Below are positions 5,832-6,800 of a stretch of DNA of 6,800 bases, piece after piece. The stretch is taken from positions 1 to 6,800 of the forward strand of contig DBOA01000219.1 in the NCBI GenBank assembly GCA_002299195.1, in the 5' to 3' direction. Position 1 is the first letter of the stretch; every line of letters starts with the position of its first letter. The notes under the pieces are model-generated. The model was given only the letters and a program-made list of their open reading frames with translations. It was not told the origin of the DNA and searched no databases. The translations under genes were made by a program, and so were the position numbers. The DNA comes from Sphingomonadales bacterium UBA658. GTDB taxonomy: Bacteria > Pseudomonadota > Alphaproteobacteria > Sphingomonadales > Sphingomonadaceae.

Positions 5832-6800
5832 GGCACGCCGCTCTTTAAGCCAGCTTCTTTGATAGGATTCTACTTCACGTAGAGCCTCGAAGACCGTGAC
5901 GGCCGGCTTAGTCCGGCCGGTACGTCCCAGCGCGTATATCTGGCTGTAAAACCAATATTGGGTCGCAAAGCCTTCAATCCCGCGCACGGCCTTTATCTTG
6001 CGTAGGCTGGATAGCCACTCGGGCATAAGCTTCAGCTGGTTTTCAACCTTGGGCAGCATCGCCAAGCCACCGAGCAGCCGCTTTGGCGCTTCGGGCATCA
6101 CGCATAATGGCCGCGCCAATCCGACAACGTCCGCCGCTTTGTTGCGCAGCGCCTGTTCCATGGCGGACGCGCTGCGGAAACCGCCCGTGACCATCAATGG
6201 AATGGTCAACTCGCTCTTCATCGCTTTTGCAAAATCAACGAAATAAGCTTCACGTGCGAGTGTGGTTTCGGCGACGGCTTGCGTCTCTTCGGCTTCCATC
6301 CCCTCGATACCCAATAGCTTGGGCTGCTCATAGGTGCCGCCCGATATCTCGATAAGATCAACGCCCGCATCCTGAAGCCAGCGGGCCACCTGAAGGCTGT
6401 CTTCAAAAGCAAAACCGCCGCGCTGGAAATCCGCGCTGTTTAGCTTGACCGAAATCGGGAAATTAGGGCCAACTAAAGTCCGGACGGTGTTGACGGTGAA
6501 CATCAGGAAGCGGGCGCGGTTGACGAGGCTGCCACCCCAACGATCGTTGCGCTGGTTTGACTTCGGGCTGAGGAATTGGGAAATCAAATAGCCGTGCGCT
6601 GCATGGATTTGAACGCCCGTGAAGCCGGCATTTTGGCAATGCAGTGCCGCTTGGCCGAAACGGCCAATCAGGTTTAAAATTTCATCCTCGGTCAATGCAA
6701 CCGGCATTCCAAATTGTCCGCCGGGCAGGCCCAGCTTGACCGCTGACGGCGCTTTTGGACGTGGATTGATGCCCCGCATGGTCTGGCGGCCCGCATGGCT
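5820..6800 (-). CDS. Old Yellow Enzyme family NADH:flavin oxidoreductase, N-terminus beyond window
   Basis: This FMN-dependent TIM-barrel oxidoreductase is of the ene-reductase type and probably reduces activated double bonds with NAD(P)H; the substrate cannot be told. The frame stays open to the window edge, reading SHAGRQT at 6800-6780, which matches the SHPGRQ-type motif of the family. Internal Met codons are therefore not the true start, and about 80 N-terminal residues are missing. Seen: HAAHGY at 6605-6588, the His-x-x-His active-site pair of this family's YqjM/dienoyl-CoA reductase branch (classical members have His-x-x-Asn); QFLSP just after; NDRWGGSLVNRARF, where most relatives have YGG and ENR; and VTGGFRS through LARPL at about 6200-6105, the FMN phosphate-binding segment. 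After the barrel about 90 residues follow and the protein ends, so the iron-sulfur and NADH domains of 2,4-dienoyl-CoA reductase are absent. It converges on fdxA with a four-base overlap of stop codons. Confidence 0.88.
   Translation of the reverse strand, partial: SHAGRQTMRGINPRPKAPSAVKLGLPGGQFGMPVALTEDEILNLIGRFGQAALHCQNAGFTGVQIHAAHGYLISQFLSPKSNQRNDRWGGSLVNRARFLMFTVNTVRTLVGPNFPISVKLNSADFQRGGFAFEDSLQVARWLQDAGVDLIEISGGTYEQPKLLGIEGMEAEETQAVAETTLAREAYFVDFAKAMKSELTIPLMVTGGFRSASAMEQALRNKAADVVGLARPLCVMPEAPKRLLGGLAMLPKVENQLKLMPEWLSSLRKIKAVRGIEGFATQYWFYSQIYALGRTGRTKPAVTVFEALREVESYQRSWLKERRAAKA

Noticed and set aside
5820..6779. Taking Met at 6779 as the start of the flavin oxidoreductase.
   Set aside because: The frame stays open upstream to the window edge and encodes the conserved SHAGRQT motif, so the true start lies outside the window.

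Overview
The window is a gene-dense stretch of a bacterial chromosome, with about 96% of bases inside confident genes. It suggests an alphaproteobacterium, most likely of the sphingomonad group. The reasons are protein style: a SUV3-like helicase with an Ala/Pro/Glu-rich tail, followed by a very short S4-domain protein and a seven-iron FdxA ferredoxin. Base composition is moderately GC-rich with a third-position bias typical of that group. The taxonomic call is inference from memory of these families, not a database match. I see no mobile element, tRNA, rRNA, CRISPR array or phage gene.

Layout. On the minus strand, 1-1001 is the first 333 residues of an isovaleryl-CoA dehydrogenase (leucine catabolism); its C-terminus lies outside the window. 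A 109-base divergent region (1002-1110) separates it from a plus-strand run. That run comprises an FAD/NAD-dependent ferredoxin reductase (1111-2346), a 920-residue SUV3-type DExH RNA helicase (2351-5113, TTG start) and an 82-residue S4 RNA-binding protein (5129-5377, TTG start). These three are spaced by only 4 and 15 bases and look like one transcription unit. After a 107-base gap holding a possible promoter and a clear ribosome binding site comes the ferredoxin fdxA (5485-5823). It converges on a minus-strand Old Yellow Enzyme family oxidoreductase (5820-6800, N-terminus outside the window).

Functionally there are two themes. One is redox and acyl-CoA metabolism: isovaleryl-CoA dehydrogenase, ferredoxin reductase, ferredoxin and an ene-reductase-like flavoenzyme. 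The other is RNA or ribosome handling: the helicase and the S4 protein. Nothing in the sequence proves that the reductase and the ferredoxin are partners, and the family knowledge argues against it.

No gene here is of an unknown family, and I do not see a new multi-gene system. The most unusual structure is at 5810-5831. There an 8-bp perfect hairpin has a six-base loop containing the stop codons of both convergent genes, which share the palindrome TTAA. Other points worth checking are two adjacent forced TTG starts, a strong internal ribosome binding site plus ATG inside the helicase, the in-frame UAG junction between helicase and S4 gene, and a small 11-bp-phased direct repeat in the divergent region.
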